Numbered from the stretch's first letter, positions 18,338-27,782 are shown. The stretch is 41,424 nt of DNA from CAYVUM01 sp964619055 (GCA_964619055.1 CAZUDB010000029.1:1-41424); one strand, 5' to 3'. Program-made: numbers and translations. Notes: generated from the sequence alone by a model not told the origin.

Positions 18338-19915
18338 TCAAAAGCGCAGCGGGTGAGCGCGCAACACCTGAGGTATGGCGTGAACGGCGTTTAACGTTGG
18401 GTGCGCCGGCGGCTCATCCACCTCGATCAGCGCGATGGCGTTCCCGCCGGCCCGATCTCGGCCCAAGTGAAACGAGGCGATGTTGATGCCCGCATCGCCC
18501 AACACGGTGCCAAGGCGGCCGATGAAGCCGGGCTTGTCGTCGTTGGCCACGAACAGCATGTTGGCGCCGAGGCTGGCATCCATGGCGATGCCTTCGACCT
18601 CCACGATCCGCGCCTGATCCCCGTTGAACAACGTGCCGGCCACGCTTCGGGTCCGCTGTTCGGTGGTGACCACGACCCGGATCAGGGTTTGGTGGGCACC
18701 GGGACGCTCATTGCGGGACTCACTCACATCGATATCGCGTTCACGGGCGATAACAGGCGCATTAACCATGTTGACCGAGGCCAGCAGCGGCGCCAGCAAC
18801 CCTTCCAATACCAGCGCCGTCAGCGGACGCACGTTCAAGGTGGCGGCATGACCATGATACTCGACGGTGACGCCGCGGATTGCCGATTCCGTGATCTGGC
18901 CGGCAAAGCCGCCCAGCTTGGTTGCAAGCTGCATGTAGGGCCGGAGCTTCGGCATCTCGTCGCCGCTGACCGACGGCATATTCAGCGCGTTGACCACCGT
19001 TCCATCGACGAGGTAGTCGGCAATCTGCTCGGCGACTTGGAGGGCGACCTTTTCCTGCGCCTCCGTCGTCGATGCGCCCAAATGCGGGGTTGCGACCACT
19101 TGCTCCATTCCGAACAGGGCATTGGAGGTGGCCGGCTCATCGGCAAAGACGTCGAGCGCCGCACCGGCGACCTGGCCGCTTTCCAGAGCGGCCCTGAGAT
19201 CCGCCTCCACGATCAAAGCACCGCGCGCGCAGTTGATGATCCGCACCCCCGGTTTCATCTTCGCCAGCGCGGCCGAATTGATGATACCGCGGGTCTGATC
19301 CGTCGCCGGCGCGTGCAGGCTGATCATATCGGCCCGGGCGAACAGGGTATCCAGGTCGACGCGTTCCACCCCCAGATCCTCCGCGCGGTCCGCCGACAGG
19401 AACGGGTCAAAAGCGATCACCCGCATTTTGAGCCCACGAGCACGGTCGGCCACAATCCCGCCGATGTTGCCGCAACCGATGATGCCGAGCGTTTTGCCGA
19501 ACAGCTCAATCCCCATGAAGCGGGATTTCTCCCACTTGCCGGCATGGGTCGAAGCGTTGGCTGTATGGATCTGGCGGGCCAGGGCCATCATCATCGCGAT
19601 GGCATGCTCGGCGGTGGTGATCGAGTTGCCGAAGGGCGTGTTCATAACGATAACGCCACGGGCCGTGGCGGCCCGGCAGTCCACATTGTCGACACCGATG
19701 CCGGCGCGACCGATGACCTTCAGCCGGCCTGGTGCCTCCAGGATGTCGGCCGTGACCTTGGTGGACGAGCGGATGGCGAGACCGTCGTAGTCGCCGATAC
19801 AGGCCTTCAGCTCATCGGGCTTGAGACCGGGGCGCACATCGACCTCGACACCGCGTGCCCGCAGGACGTCGGCGGCCTGCTCGGCCATTTTGTCGGAAAT
19901 CAGTACCTTAGGCAT
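18338..19915 (-). CDS. serA: D-3-phosphoglycerate dehydrogenase (long type, with ASB and ACT domains)
   Basis: First committed step of serine synthesis: oxidises 3-phosphoglycerate to phosphohydroxypyruvate with NAD. 525 residues from the ATG at 19915, with an AAGGAA site. Order: catalytic and NAD domains with GRAGIGVDNVD, the Rossmann fingerprint GIIGCGNIGGIVA, active-site Arg in INCARGALI and His in ATPHLGASTTEAQEK; then the intervening ASB domain (about residues 315-445) and a C-terminal ACT domain containing DDKPGFIGRLGTVLGDAGINIASFHLGR, the serine-feedback module. This is the long type found in mycobacteria and many alphaproteobacteria. It follows serC by 17 bases on the same strand. A second, shorter enzyme is encoded at 21311. 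Confidence 0.96.
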   Translation of the reverse strand: MPKVLISDKMAEQAADVLRARGVEVDVRPGLKPDELKACIGDYDGLAIRSSTKVTADILEAPGRLKVIGRAGIGVDNVDCRAATARGVIVMNTPFGNSITTAEHAIAMMMALARQIHTANASTHAGKWEKSRFMGIELFGKTLGIIGCGNIGGIVADRARGLKMRVIAFDPFLSADRAEDLGVERVDLDTLFARADMISLHAPATDQTRGIINSAALAKMKPGVRIINCARGALIVEADLRAALESGQVAGAALDVFADEPATSNALFGMEQVVATPHLGASTTEAQEKVALQVAEQIADYLVDGTVVNALNMPSVSGDEMPKLRPYMQLATKLGGFAGQITESAIRGVTVEYHGHAATLNVRPLTALVLEGLLAPLLASVNMVNAPVIARERDIDVSESRNERPGAHQTLIRVVVTTEQRTRSVAGTLFNGDQARIVEVEGIAMDASLGANMLFVANDDKPGFIGRLGTVLGDAGINIASFHLGRDRAGGNAIALIEVDEPPAHPTLNAVHAIPQVLRAHPLRF

Positions 19916-19932
19916 GGTCAGAGATTCCTTGA

Positions 19933-21108
19933 TCAGGCCACCGGGGCGGCGTCGGCCTTGACGGCGGCAAACGCCCAATCGAGCCAGGGTAGCAACGCCT
20001 CGACGTCGCAGCATTCGACCGTGGCCCCGCACCAGATCCGCAGACCCGGCGGCGCATCGCGGTACGCGCCAATGTCGTAAGCGACGCCTTCGACGTCCAG
20101 CAATTGCTGAATGCGCTTGGCGGCCGCCGCTTGGCCGGCCTGGTCCAAGCTCAGGAACCAGGGATCGACGATCTTGAGACAGACCGACGTACAGGATCGG
20201 GTGGCCGGCACCTCAGCGAGAAACTCGACCCAGGGCGTGTTTGCAACCCAGGCGGCAACAGCGGCCAAGTTGTCGCCAGCACGCATCTGCAGGGCTTCTA
20301 AACCACCCTCGGTCTCGGCCCAGCTCAAGGCGTCCAGAACATCCTCGACGCACAGCATGGAGGGGGTGTTGATGGTCTCTCCCTTGAAGATGCCATCAAT
20401 CAATTTGCCGCTCTTTGTCAACTGGAACAGCTTCGGCAGGGGCCAGGACGGTGTGTATGCCTCCAGCCGGGCGACAGCTTGGGGTGAAAGGACCAGCATG
20501 CCGTGCTGCGCTTCACCGCCTAGGACCTTTTGCCAGGAGTATGTCGTGGCATCCAGCTTCTCCCACGGTACGTCCATGGCGAATACGGCCGACGTAGCAT
20601 CGCAAATCGTCAGCCCCTCCCGGTCGTCGGCGATCCAATCCCCATCGGGGACGCAGACACCGGACGTAGTGCCATTCCATGTAAACACGACATCGCGGGC
20701 CGGATCGACTTGGCTCAAGTCGGGCAACTGCCCGTAGTCAGCCTGAAAAACACGCACATCCGGCAACTTGAGCTGTTTGGTGATGTCCGTGACCCAGGTC
20801 TTGCCAAAGCTCTCCCACGCCAACACGTCGACACCACGGGCGCCGAGCAACGTCCACATGGCCATTTCGATGGCGCCCGTGTCGGAGGCGGGCACGATGC
20901 CGACCCGATAGCTGTCCGGGATACCAAGCAGCGCCCGGCTGCGATCGATCACCTCCGCCAAGCGCGCCTTGCCTGGCTTGGAGCGGTGAGAACGGCCAAG
21001 GCAGGCGCTATCGAGCAGGCCTGTCGACCAGCCGGGGCGCTTTGCGCAGGGACCTGAAGAAAAGTGAGGTTTTTCCGGACGGCGGCCCGGCTTAGGCGAT
21101 TCAATCAT
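19933..21108 (-). CDS. serC: Phosphoserine aminotransferase
   Basis: Transaminates phosphohydroxypyruvate to phosphoserine using glutamate and pyridoxal phosphate. 391 residues from the ATG at 21108, preceded by GGGAG at eight bases; another ATG at 21123 has a badly spaced site. The N-terminal FSSGPCAKRPGW, the PLP-binding ASDTGAIEMAMWTLLG, the TWNGTTSGVCVPDGDW loop and the Schiff-base Lys in SWQKVLGGEAQHG mark the alphaproteobacterial SerC subgroup. It is the first gene of the serC-serA operon. The enzyme may also serve pyridoxine synthesis, as in E. coli. Confidence 0.95.
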   Translation of the reverse strand: MIESPKPGRRPEKPHFSSGPCAKRPGWSTGLLDSACLGRSHRSKPGKARLAEVIDRSRALLGIPDSYRVGIVPASDTGAIEMAMWTLLGARGVDVLAWESFGKTWVTDITKQLKLPDVRVFQADYGQLPDLSQVDPARDVVFTWNGTTSGVCVPDGDWIADDREGLTICDATSAVFAMDVPWEKLDATTYSWQKVLGGEAQHGMLVLSPQAVARLEAYTPSWPLPKLFQLTKSGKLIDGIFKGETINTPSMLCVEDVLDALSWAETEGGLEALQMRAGDNLAAVAAWVANTPWVEFLAEVPATRSCTSVCLKIVDPWFLSLDQAGQAAAAKRIQQLLDVEGVAYDIGAYRDAPPGLRIWCGATVECCDVEALLPWLDWAFAAVKADAAPVA

Positions 21109-21310
21109 GTGTGTTGCTCCCATCCTTACAGATGGGTCGCGGCCCGTTGGGAGGCCGTGGCCCGCGCGCGTTGTACGGTGCGTCGATCCCCGCGGTCAAC
21201 CCGTCAGCCGCCGGTGCGTCGAAAGCCTCTGGAGGCTGTGACCGCCGAACGCTTGACCTGACCCTCGTCGCACCGCCAGTCTCGCACCACCCTCGCTTGG
21301 GAGAAGACTT

Positions 21311-22552
21311 GTGTCCGAAGCCCGATTGTCACAGCCTAAGGATCTGATCCGGATCGTATTGCTGGAAGGGGTCCATAACTCGGCGGTCGCGACGCTGGCC
21401 CGTCACGGCTACGGTGCGATCGAGTGTTTTGACGATGCGCCCGAAGCCGACAACCTGAAATCGATCATTGCAGGCGCCCACGTCGTCGGCATTCGCTCCC
21501 GCACACACCTGACCGCCGACGTGCTGGAGGCCGCCGAGCGACTATTCTGTATTGCTTGTTTTTGCATTGGTACCAATCAGGTAGACAAGGCTGAAGCGAA
21601 GCGCCGGGGCATCCCGGTCTTCAACGCCCCCTATTCCAACACCCGTTCCGTTGCGGAATTGGTCATCGGCGAGGCGATCCTGTTGATGCGCCGCATCCCG
21701 GAGAAGTCGGCGCTGGCCCACCGCGGGATCTGGCAAAAATCCGCCGCGGGTGCTCACGAAGTTCGCGGCAAGACACTTGGCATCGTTGGCTACGGCCACA
21801 TCGGCAGCCAAGTCTCGATCCTAGCCGAAAGCCTCGGGATGCGGGTCCGCTTCTATGACATCGAGGACAAGCTTGCCCTCGGTAACGCGGAGCCAACGGC
21901 GACGCTCGCGGACCTGCTGACGAGTGTCGATATCGTAACGCTGCACGTACCGGAAACACTGGCCACCCGTAACATGATCGGTGCTCCCGAACTCTCGGCC
22001 ATGCACCCTGGCAGCCACCTCATCAATGCCTCTCGCGGCAGCGTAGTGGACCTGGACGCCCTGGCCGCCGCACTTGCCTCAGGACACATCGCCGGGGCCG
22101 CCGTGGATGTTTATCCCACCGAGCCGGTTGGACCCGCGGAGACCCTGGAAACGCCGCTTAAGGGGCTCGCCAACGTGATTTTGTCCCCCCACGTGGGCGG
22201 CTCAACACAGGAGGCGCAGGCCAGCATCGGCCAAGAGGTAGCGGAAAAGATCGCCCGGTATTCCGACAATGGCTCCACGGTCGGCGCGGTGAACTTCCCG
22301 GAGGTGTCGCTGCCGCCCCACCCGGGCGCCACCCGCTTCCTCCACATCCACCACAATGTGCCCGGCGTCATGTCGCGACTGTCCCAGGTTTTTTCGGAGC
22401 GCGCGTTGAACCTGGCAGGCCAGTACCTCCGGACGGACGCTGATGTGGGCTACGTGGTGACGGACGTGGACGGCATGCTGGAGGCGGGGCACGGCATTCG
22501 CCGGGACTTGGCGGCGATACCGGGAACCATCCGCACGCGCTTTCTATATTAA
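21311..22552 (+). CDS. Second D-3-phosphoglycerate dehydrogenase (E. coli-type)
   Basis: 413 residues, starting at a GTG with GGGAGAAG just upstream. It has the E. coli SerA layout: catalytic and NAD domains followed directly by one ACT domain, without the ASB domain of the serA at 18338. Seen are CFCIGTNQVD, the family-typical WQKSAAGAHEVRGKTLGIVGYGHIG with the Rossmann Gly motif, Arg in INASRGSVVD, the SPHVGGSTQEAQ His segment and the ACT domain HHNVPGVMSRLSQVFSE. E. coli-type enzymes can also reduce 2-oxoglutarate, so it may regenerate NAD or make 2-hydroxyglutarate. It is transcribed away from serC, with about 200 bases between them. Confidence 0.93.
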   Translation: MSEARLSQPKDLIRIVLLEGVHNSAVATLARHGYGAIECFDDAPEADNLKSIIAGAHVVGIRSRTHLTADVLEAAERLFCIACFCIGTNQVDKAEAKRRGIPVFNAPYSNTRSVAELVIGEAILLMRRIPEKSALAHRGIWQKSAAGAHEVRGKTLGIVGYGHIGSQVSILAESLGMRVRFYDIEDKLALGNAEPTATLADLLTSVDIVTLHVPETLATRNMIGAPELSAMHPGSHLINASRGSVVDLDALAAALASGHIAGAAVDVYPTEPVGPAETLETPLKGLANVILSPHVGGSTQEAQASIGQEVAEKIARYSDNGSTVGAVNFPEVSLPPHPGATRFLHIHHNVPGVMSRLSQVFSERALNLAGQYLRTDADVGYVVTDVDGMLEAGHGIRRDLAAIPGTIRTRFLY

Positions 22553-22580
22553 CGCTCGCCCGAACGAGGGTAGATTTTCA

Positions 22581-23213
22581 TTAAGGCTTGTGCATGCGCT
22601 GACGCGATGAGCCGGTCGGGTCCGTCAAGGGAGCGCGTTCGCCGGGCGGTAACGCCAGTTGCTCACGCAGGAAGGAGGCCCGTTTCTCGACTGTAGCGGG
22701 CTTTGGGTCGTGCAGGATCTTGTGGAAGATGTCCGGCCCGGAGACGGACTCAGCATCGATCGTGAGCGCTTTGTCGTAATCTTCGAGGGCTGCCACGTGC
22801 TGCCCCGCTTCATCACGGAGAATGCCACGGTTGGCGTAGGCCGCTGCAAGCGTGCCACGACCGGTGGGGTCGTCGGGCGCCAGGCTCGCCTCCAGGAAGG
22901 CAATGAGCGCACCGTACTCGGCCTCCGCCTGTTCGCGCTCGCCGAGCTGATGCAGTGCGATGGCGCGGCCCATCATGGCCCCACGATGCTTGGACTCGGC
23001 CTCCAGCGCCTTGTCACACCAAGCGATGGCCGCTGCGAAATCGCGCTCCGACAGCCGGTTGTCGCAATGGCGGAGCTCGTAATCGCCGGGCGGGGACGCC
23101 ACGAACATCGGGTCAACGACGGTGACGTAGAGCCCCACCGTCACCAGCGCTATGGCCAGGAACGTGACGAATCGGCGCAGCACGCGCTCACTAAAAGGCC
23201 CGACCGTGCTCAT
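22581..23213 (-). CDS. Membrane-anchored TPR protein
   Basis: 210 residues. A single membrane segment (about residues 13-33, FVTFLAIALVTVGLYVTVV) anchors a periplasmic domain. From residue 45 the sequence reads as tetratricopeptide-like helices (AIAWCDKALEAESKHRGAMM, IALHQLGEREQAEAEYGAL, AAAYANRGILRDEAGQHVAA), so it probably binds proteins. It lies downstream of the small membrane gene and the symporter on the same strand and could be the last gene of their transcript. The gap to the small gene is 21 bases. The precise role is unknown. It converges on the phosphoglycerate dehydrogenase gene with a 28-base gap. Confidence 0.8.
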   Translation of the reverse strand: MSTVGPFSERVLRRFVTFLAIALVTVGLYVTVVDPMFVASPPGDYELRHCDNRLSERDFAAAIAWCDKALEAESKHRGAMMGRAIALHQLGEREQAEAEYGALIAFLEASLAPDDPTGRGTLAAAYANRGILRDEAGQHVAALEDYDKALTIDAESVSGPDIFHKILHDPKPATVEKRASFLREQLALPPGERAPLTDPTGSSRQRMHKP

Positions 23214-23234
23214 TTGATCGTCACTCGGCTTTGA

Positions 23235-23492
23235 TTACCCGGGATTTCCGTAAAGAGATCCGAACAGCACCTGAACGTAAATCACGGCAAAAACGAACGA
23301 CAGCAAACCCGCTGTTACGCTGGCGCGCATTTTCAACGCGCGACGCCGGGCCTCATCGGGCGTGTCGCCCGTACGCGCCTGCTCCCGCCGCACGGACAGA
23401 ACCCAGATCAGATTGCGGATGGGCCAGAACAAGGCCAGCCCCAACACGATGGTCCACAACCATTGATAATCGGGAGAAAACAGGTTTGCCAT
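23235..23492 (-). CDS. Small two-helix membrane protein next to symporter
   Basis: 85 residues with two membrane segments (WLWTIVLGLALFWPIRNLIWVL and VTAGLLSFVFAVIYVQVLFG) joined by a charged, Arg-rich cytoplasmic loop. It sits about 125 bases after the sodium:solute symporter on the same strand, separated by a strong hairpin, and 21 bases before the TPR gene. Small membrane proteins often accompany SSS transporters, so a subunit or regulator role is plausible but inferred. I do not recognise a named family. Confidence 0.75.
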   Translation of the reverse strand: MANLFSPDYQWLWTIVLGLALFWPIRNLIWVLSVRREQARTGDTPDEARRRALKMRASVTAGLLSFVFAVIYVQVLFGSLYGNPG

Positions 23493-23555
23493 GGCCGCTG
23501 CGGGGACCGGCTTAGAACGTTGCAGGCCGGCACGGATGATGAATTCGAACGGTAC

Positions 23556-23578
23556 GGGGGCGGGCCGAGCCCGCCCCC
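23556..23578 (-). terminator. Strong GC hairpin after the symporter gene
   Basis: Perfect ten-base stem GGGGGCGGGC/GCCCGCCCCC (23556-23565 with 23569-23578) around a three-base loop. No T-run follows on the minus strand, so it may attenuate rather than stop transcription into the small downstream genes. Confidence 0.5.
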
Positions 23579-23617
23579 AAACGAAACCAACGATAAGAGG
23601 TTAAGCGGCTTGGGTGA

Positions 23618-25588
23618 TCAGACGCCGGGCTTCTCCAACGAGGTGTCGCCGATATCGTCCACCAGGACCTCCACTTCTTGCTCAGGCACCGTGGACATCT
23701 CCATCTTGTAGGCAAGGAACCACATCATGAAGACGCCGATCAGCCAGAACAGGATTTGCCACAACCAGATCGACGGCATCCCGAACAGCCAGTTCTCCCG
23801 ACCGGCGTCTGGCGCGCCGAAGATGTCATTGCCGATAACCGCACCGGGCCCGATGCCGAAGATGAGCCACAACAGCGTCAAGCCCCAGGCCCACGGGATC
23901 AGCCCGCGTTTCGAGGGTGAGAGGGACGCGTGCTCACGCAGGAAGTTGTGATACTTCATGCGATGGCTCCGCTCGGCACCCCGCTGCGTCTGCGAGGAGA
24001 CGATTAGGCAGACCGCAATATTGCACAGGATACCCCAACCGGCCGAGTGCATGGTCAGTGGCCACCGCCCCCAGGGCAAAGCCTCGCCGAAGATGCGAAC
24101 GCCGATGCTGTCTGTTAGTGCGACCGCGACAAGGCCGGCAACCAAGCCGAAGGTCGCTCCTTCACGCGTGATCCACGGGAACCAGCACACCCCGGCAAGC
24201 GGCACCCACATCTGAAAGCCGAAGGCAACGGCCAAGCCGCCAAGCAGGACCAACATGTCCGACGAAAACGCCGCGACCAGGAGCGCGCAGAGCACGATAA
24301 AGGCCACGCCCAACCGGCCGAACAGCTTTTGCGTCGTGTGCGTCGCCGTCGGGTTAAGGTAGCGCTTGTACAGATCGCGGGTCAGCATCCCTCCCGCCGT
24401 GGACATGTACGCAGCACCGGTGGACTGCATGGCCGCTAGGGCGCAGACAGCGAGCAAGCCGATGAGCCATGGCGCCGAATCCGCGAGCAAGTTGAAATAG
24501 TGCGGCACAAGCGAATCTGGGGCTTCAGCTATGCTGGCCGGCAAGACGCTCGACACCGCCAAGCCGGCCTCGGTGACAAGCGGATTGGCACCCAGGAAGT
24601 GGGCGCTCATTCCTTGGAACGCTGTGAAGAAGAACAGGATGAAGCCGATGCCGAAGGAGGATGCCCATACCTGCTGCGGCGCGAACGGCGACGGGTTGGT
24701 GTTGGCGAAGGCCCACATCGTGAATGCCGGCGCCGATTGGATTCCCATGAGCGCAAACATGTACGTGAGGATCATCACGCCGGTCCAAAGGCCGCCGACG
24801 GGCGTTTCCTTGCCCAAGCCGGCGGTGAACTGGATTACACCCGGAACGGCGAAGTAGGAGTTGTAGTTGCCGCCGGCTCCAACGTCCGTCGTCGGCCCCC
24901 ATTTCGCCACGTCGGGATACTTGCCCAACTCGGCCATGGCATTGTTGAGCGCATTCCAGCCGCCAATGGCATCAAGCGCGATGATACCAGTGATGATGAT
25001 GCCGAGCCCAAGGAGGATACACTGAACGGTATCCACGTAGGCCACGGCGCGGAGACCGCCGGAGGCCACATAGATCAGCACAACAAGCGACAAGATCACC
25101 ATGCCGACGTTCTTGGAGACCTCACCGTCGGTCAGCACGTTGAACAGATATCCCGAAGCCCCGAGTTGAAGACCCAAGTAGGGGATCGAGAAGACCAAAG
25201 CGACCAGGACGGTCAGCACCCGGATGGCATCGCCTTGAAAATAGTCGGACAGCATTTCCCCCGGCGTTACATAGCCGTAGCGCTTGCCCAGCATCCACTG
25301 ACGCTTCAGGAACAAGACACCCGTGAAGGGAATGGCGACCACGTAGAACGAGGCGTAGGCATATTGGAAGCCGTCGCGATAGACGAGGCCCGGATGGCCC
25401 ATGAAGGTCCAGCCAGAAAAGGACGTTGCGGTCGCCGCCAGCACAAACACCCACAATCCCAGTTTCCGACCAGCGATGAAGTAGTCACTGGCCGTCTTGG
25501 CCATTCGAGCACCACGAATTCCCCAATAGATGCAATAGCACCAATAGAGAATCACGAAGCCGAAGAGCCAGTAAACCTTGTCTGGCAA
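23618..25588 (-). CDS. Sodium:solute symporter (SSS) family transporter
   Basis: Inner-membrane Na+-coupled uptake carrier, 656 residues with about 13 to 14 hydrophobic helices. The N-terminal helix 1, ASDYFIAGRKLGLWVFVLAA and the TATSFSGWTFMGHPGLVYRDG segment are the SSS hallmark, with Gly/Ser/Thr residues lining the sodium site. The central LQLGASGYLFNVLTDG and the AAMQSTGAAYMSTAGGMLTRDLY helix follow the family plan. The tail is long and acidic (EQEVEVLVDDIGD), cytosolic and possibly regulatory. The TTG at 25588 is chosen because GGGGAGAA lies seven bases upstream. The substrate is unknown. The CBS/DUF294 gene diverges from it, a pairing I recall for acetate- or proline-type transporters. 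Confidence 0.92.
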   Translation of the reverse strand: MPDKVYWLFGFVILYWCYCIYWGIRGARMAKTASDYFIAGRKLGLWVFVLAATATSFSGWTFMGHPGLVYRDGFQYAYASFYVVAIPFTGVLFLKRQWMLGKRYGYVTPGEMLSDYFQGDAIRVLTVLVALVFSIPYLGLQLGASGYLFNVLTDGEVSKNVGMVILSLVVLIYVASGGLRAVAYVDTVQCILLGLGIIITGIIALDAIGGWNALNNAMAELGKYPDVAKWGPTTDVGAGGNYNSYFAVPGVIQFTAGLGKETPVGGLWTGVMILTYMFALMGIQSAPAFTMWAFANTNPSPFAPQQVWASSFGIGFILFFFTAFQGMSAHFLGANPLVTEAGLAVSSVLPASIAEAPDSLVPHYFNLLADSAPWLIGLLAVCALAAMQSTGAAYMSTAGGMLTRDLYKRYLNPTATHTTQKLFGRLGVAFIVLCALLVAAFSSDMLVLLGGLAVAFGFQMWVPLAGVCWFPWITREGATFGLVAGLVAVALTDSIGVRIFGEALPWGRWPLTMHSAGWGILCNIAVCLIVSSQTQRGAERSHRMKYHNFLREHASLSPSKRGLIPWAWGLTLLWLIFGIGPGAVIGNDIFGAPDAGRENWLFGMPSIWLWQILFWLIGVFMMWFLAYKMEMSTVPEQEVEVLVDDIGDTSLEKPGV

Positions 25589-26263
25589 GGCAATTCTCCC
25601 CTCGTTTTTTCAGCCGGCGTTGACACCTGACCTTGGCAAGGCCTTAGATCTACGCCCTTAAATCAATCGGAACAAACACCGGCAAAGTCAAAGCCGGGAC
25701 TTGTACCACCCATTTTAGCGAAACAACAACAATTCGGGGTGCGAATTGAATGCACTATTGGCGCGGCGAAACTCAATGCCGCGGCCCCCAGACGTTTTTG
25801 CTCCCACGACGGCGGATCAGAGACAGCCCTGTTGCCAACCGCCATTTAAGAATTGTTATCATTTCAACCTGGCGCCGTACGACAATTTAGCTTACCAGCA
25901 ATTGCCAGCATCACGCCAGTTGTAATCAATACCATGAATGGCCCGTTGTCACAATACGAGAAAGACTTCGACCTATCGTGGAGGCCGCGAGTACGACCGG
26001 CTACACCGTGCGGGGACCGCGAGGTAACCTTGCAGTAGAGCCCTTGTGCACGCCGCGACTTCTGTGATGCCTTGCACCGAATGCGCGACAGTGCTTTCAT
26101 CACAGTTCGTTGTCATCGGCCTGCACGGCGCGGCCGGCTCATGCGCAACCACCGGCGTGTCATTGTCGGAGCGCACAACCGCTGCGGGTTGCACGCGGTC
26201 GGGACCACGACCAGTGTCGGGATCAGACCAAACCGACCAGCGACCATTGGGCTCGAGACCCGG
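25589..26263. promoter_or_regulatory. Large divergent intergenic region (675 bp) between symporter and CBS gene
   Basis: No convincing gene lies here; short open frames lack ribosome sites and family character. The A/T content rises at 25680-25960, as expected for promoters. The inverted repeat CAATTCG/CGAATTG at 25730-25748 is a possible operator. It is unusually long for two bacterial promoters and may hold a regulatory RNA or leader. Confidence 0.5.
25730..25748. promoter_or_regulatory. Inverted repeat, possible operator
   Basis: Perfect seven-base arms CAATTCG and CGAATTG around a five-base centre (GGGTG). It lies about 140 bases upstream of the symporter start and 515 bases upstream of the CBS gene. 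Size and symmetry suit a dimeric regulator. Confidence 0.4.
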
Positions 26264-27757
26264 ATGCTAGACACGATTAAGCGCCAGGATAACCCGACCA
26301 AATCCGCCATCTTCGGCATGCGGGTCGACGATTTCATGCGCCCGCGTGCCGATGCCTTGGCGATCCGCGCAGACACCCCGTGCGGCGACATGATCGCTCA
26401 TATGGCAGCCGCCAAAGCCTCATGCGCCGTCGCCGTGGACCCCGCCGGGCGGCCGGTCGGCATCATCACCGAGCAAGATATTGCACGGCGTCTCACCTTC
26501 CGGCTGCCGCCGGAAACGCCGGTCGAAGCCATTATGACCGCGCCAGTCATGACGATCGAAAGCCGCGATTATCTCTATCACGCCATCGCATGGATGCGTC
26601 GATCGGGCTTGCGCCATATGCCAGTGGTGGACCGCCAAGGCCGCCTGAACGGCATGCTGTATCTCCACGACGCGCTTGCCGTTGCCACCGAACGGCTGGT
26701 GCGACAAATCGATCTCATCACGCATGAGGGAACGATCGACGGCTTGCGCCAAGTTCGCGCGGCCCAGATTGAGCTGGCGGAGGAACTGTTCGAGGAAAAC
26801 CTGCCGTCGCCGGAAATCCAGCAAGTCATTACACAAATCAATAACGACATGTATCGCCGAATCGGTGAAGCCACGATCGCAAAAATGCGCGAGGAAGGCT
26901 GGGGAGAGCCGCCCGCGCAGCACTGCACGATCGTTATGGGTTCGGGCGGGCGCGGCGAAAACTACCTGTTTCCCGATCAGGACAACGGCTTCATCATCGA
27001 GCCCTATCCCGATGCGGAACACGCCCGCGTCGACGCCTGGTTTCTGGAGATGGCCGAGCGGTTGTGCCGGGACCTCAACGAAATCGGCATACCCTACTGC
27101 AACGGCTACTGCATGGCGGTCAATCCGCTGTGGCGAAAGACGCTGCCGCAGTGGATCGAGCAAATAACGCTGTGGAGTCGCAAGAGCAACTTTGTGGCCG
27201 TGCGATTGGCGGACATCTTTTTCGATTTCCAGCCCGCCTCCGGCCACCGCGACCTGGCAACGGAACTGCGGAGCGCGGTCACCGGGGTCGTCCGACACAA
27301 CCACATGTTTTTGCGACAAATGTTCCAGGATCAGGCCGATCACAACGTCGGCCTCGGCTTCTTCGGCGGGTTCGTGACCGAGACCGAGAAAAAGGAATAC
27401 CGAGGTCAGATGAACCTCAAGTATACCGGCACGCTGCCGCTGGTGGAGGGCATCCGACTGCTGGCCCTGCGTGAAGGAATTGAGGAAACGTCAACGCTGG
27501 ACCGAATTCGAGCGTTGCATGAGAGTGGCGTCCTGGATGTGGCCGAGCACGAGGACTTGACCAGCGCCTTCCATCTGATCACCGATATTCTATTGCGTAA
27601 ACAAATTGCCGATTACAAGGCCGACCGGCGCATCACATACTATGTTTCGCCGAAATCACTGAACCGCCGCGACCGACTGATGCTGCTGGACTCGCTGAAG
27701 GCCATCGACTCCTTCCGCAAGCGCGTTCACCTGGAGTTCACTGCACAGATTTTCTAG
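26264..27757 (+). CDS. CBS-domain / DUF294 nucleotidyltransferase-like regulator
   Basis: 497 residues from the ATG at 26264; the frame is open upstream but without family character. Residues about 12-135 hold two CBS domains (VDDFMRPRADALAIR; IMTAPVMTIESRDYLYHAIAWMRRSG) that usually bind adenine nucleotides. The next part is the DUF294 nucleotidyltransferase-like domain with MGSGGRGENYLFPDQDNG near residue 227, keeping the Gly-Ser and Asp-x-Asp pattern of GlnD-type enzymes. A helical C-terminal domain follows. Such proteins are often linked to SSS transporters and are thought to sense energy state, but the target is unknown. It diverges from the symporter and converges on the copper genes with a 25-base gap. 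Confidence 0.88.
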   Translation: MLDTIKRQDNPTKSAIFGMRVDDFMRPRADALAIRADTPCGDMIAHMAAAKASCAVAVDPAGRPVGIITEQDIARRLTFRLPPETPVEAIMTAPVMTIESRDYLYHAIAWMRRSGLRHMPVVDRQGRLNGMLYLHDALAVATERLVRQIDLITHEGTIDGLRQVRAAQIELAEELFEENLPSPEIQQVITQINNDMYRRIGEATIAKMREEGWGEPPAQHCTIVMGSGGRGENYLFPDQDNGFIIEPYPDAEHARVDAWFLEMAERLCRDLNEIGIPYCNGYCMAVNPLWRKTLPQWIEQITLWSRKSNFVAVRLADIFFDFQPASGHRDLATELRSAVTGVVRHNHMFLRQMFQDQADHNVGLGFFGGFVTETEKKEYRGQMNLKYTGTLPLVEGIRLLALREGIEETSTLDRIRALHESGVLDVAEHEDLTSAFHLITDILLRKQIADYKADRRITYYVSPKSLNRRDRLMLLDSLKAIDSFRKRVHLEFTAQIF

Positions 27758-27782
27758 CGCTTGGAGCGGACCGCAGGCACGC

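Noticed and set aside
18401..20080. 559-codon plus-strand open frame opposite serA
   Set aside because: Antisense shadow of serA; no ribosome site and no family character.
24500..25630. 376-codon plus-strand frame opposite the symporter
   Set aside because: Antisense to a protein with clear SSS motifs and regular membrane helices.
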